Assembly: GCA_028686145.1 (NCBI GenBank)
Contig: JAQUCQ010000220.1
Span: 1-5,919, forward strand
Source: Desulfuromonadaceae bacterium
GTDB lineage: Bacteria; Desulfobacterota; Desulfuromonadia; Geobacterales; Pseudopelobacteraceae
Direction: 5' to 3'
DNA length: 5,919 nt
Part shown: in pieces, positions 5,672 to 5,919 of the stretch
Layout of the letters: each line of letters starts with the position of its first letter
Position numbering within the stretch: position 1 is the first letter of the stretch
Made by a program: the position numbers and the translations under genes
Notes under the pieces: model-generated
The model's input: only the letters and a program-made list of their open reading frames with translations
The model's database searches: none
What the model was told of the DNA's origin: nothing

Positions 5672-5695
5672 CTCTCGTTGTGATCAAATCGAGAG
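5672..5695. promoter_or_regulatory. 24-bp dyad at the katG transcription start (operator or 5' stem)
   Basis: CTCTCG-TTG-TGATCA-AAT-CGAGAG has outer arms of 6 bp and a 6-bp self-complementary centre, all about one axis. It begins directly after the -10 hexamer and covers the predicted start, the usual position of a repressor site. Peroxide regulators such as PerR commonly control katG, but this sequence does not obviously match the PerR or OxyR consensus. It could also form a 5' stem-loop in the mRNA. Confidence 0.5.
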
Positions 5696-5703
5696 CTCAG
5701 ACG

Positions 5704-5710
5704 AAAGGAG
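5704..5710 (+). promoter_or_regulatory. Ribosome binding site of katG
   Basis: AAAGGAG ends 8 nt before the ATG at 5719 and fixes that start. Confidence 0.85.
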
Positions 5711-5718
5711 AATAAGAG

Positions 5719-5919
5719 ATGAGTAAAGATAGCAAGTGCCCGGTAACGGGCAGAGTTGATAAGCCAACTGCCAACAGGGGTACATCGAACCGTGACTGGT
5801 GGCCGAAACAGTTGAACCTGAAAATTCTTCATCAGAATTCTTCCTTAATTAACCCGATGGGTGGGGAGTTCAACTACGCTGATGAATTCAAAAAACTCGA
5901 CCTGGAGGCCCTGAAGAAG
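5719..5919 (+). CDS. katG: Catalase-peroxidase, N-terminal part only
   Basis: Bifunctional haem enzyme that breaks down hydrogen peroxide by catalase and peroxidase activity, protecting against oxidative stress. Only the first 67 codons lie in the window, out of a family length of roughly 720-750. The N-terminus is diagnostic: KCPVTG (6-11), then GTSNRDWWPKQLNLKILHQN (21-40), then NPMGGEFNYADEFKKLDL (45-62). This order is conserved in bacterial KatG. The distal Arg-Trp-His site and the Met-Tyr-Trp adduct lie beyond the window and cannot be checked. There is no signal peptide, so the protein is probably cytoplasmic. The gene has its own promoter, with dyads over the -35 and the start site suggesting repression that is relieved under peroxide. 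Confidence 0.95.
   Translation, partial: MSKDSKCPVTGRVDKPTANRGTSNRDWWPKQLNLKILHQNSSLINPMGGEFNYADEFKKLDLEALKK

Larger units (their letters stand above)
5446..5718. other. Spacer between the radical SAM gene and katG
   Basis: No gene is supported in this stretch of about 270 nt. Its last 85 nt contain the katG promoter, two dyads and the ribosome binding site, listed separately. The earlier part (5446-5630) has only a short palindrome, ATGTACAT (5590-5597), and otherwise nothing recognisable. Small open frames on either strand look like chance frames. Confidence 0.5.

Noticed and set aside
5304..5726. Small open frames on both strands between the radical SAM gene and katG
   Set aside because: They cross the terminator hairpin or the katG promoter, lack ribosome sites and show no recognisable motifs.

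Overview
This window looks like ordinary bacterial chromosome. It holds two partial housekeeping genes at the edges (glgP and katG), the trans-translation pair smpB and ssrA, a decayed PIN-domain gene and one complete cobalamin-binding radical SAM enzyme of unknown substrate. Gene content, the one-piece tmRNA and middling GC content point to a Gram-negative, probably a deltaproteobacterium of the Desulfuromonas/Pelobacter/Geobacter kind. That placement is inference from general resemblance, not from a search. I see no CRISPR array, insertion sequence, tRNA or rRNA gene.

Left part (1-2213): the 5' two thirds of a glycogen phosphorylase gene lie on the minus strand, divergent from smpB on the plus strand. 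The roughly 109-bp gap holds a good sigma70-type promoter for glgP, an extended -10 element for smpB, and a perfect 6+2+6 palindrome between them. The smpB -10 element puts the predicted transcription start on the A of the ATG, and no Shine-Dalgarno sequence precedes it, so smpB may be read from a leaderless mRNA.

Middle part (2214-3597): ssrA (tmRNA) follows smpB after about 200 nt, so both partners of ribosome rescue are adjacent. The tmRNA has a G-U third acceptor pair, an encoded CCA, a first pseudoknot and a readable 18-residue tag ending in GAIAA. Just after its 3' end lie a weak terminator and the remnant of a PIN-domain (VapC-like) gene, broken by a frameshift and an in-frame TAG. This fits tmRNA 3' ends being insertion points for accessory DNA. 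About 520 nt of gene-free DNA follow, containing an 11-bp-period tandem repeat upstream of a possible promoter.

Right part (3598-5919): the 584-residue B12-binding radical SAM gene stands alone, with a strong ribosome binding site and a strong 13-bp-stem terminator. katG (catalase-peroxidase) then begins and runs off the window. Its promoter has a clear -35/-10 pair, with one dyad over the -35 and a 24-bp dyad directly after the -10, which suggests repressor control, perhaps by an oxidative-stress regulator.

Apart from smpB-ssrA, the genes are separate transcription units with no evident shared pathway. The best candidates for something undescribed are the orphan radical SAM enzyme and the regulatory DNA of smpB, katG and the radical SAM gene.
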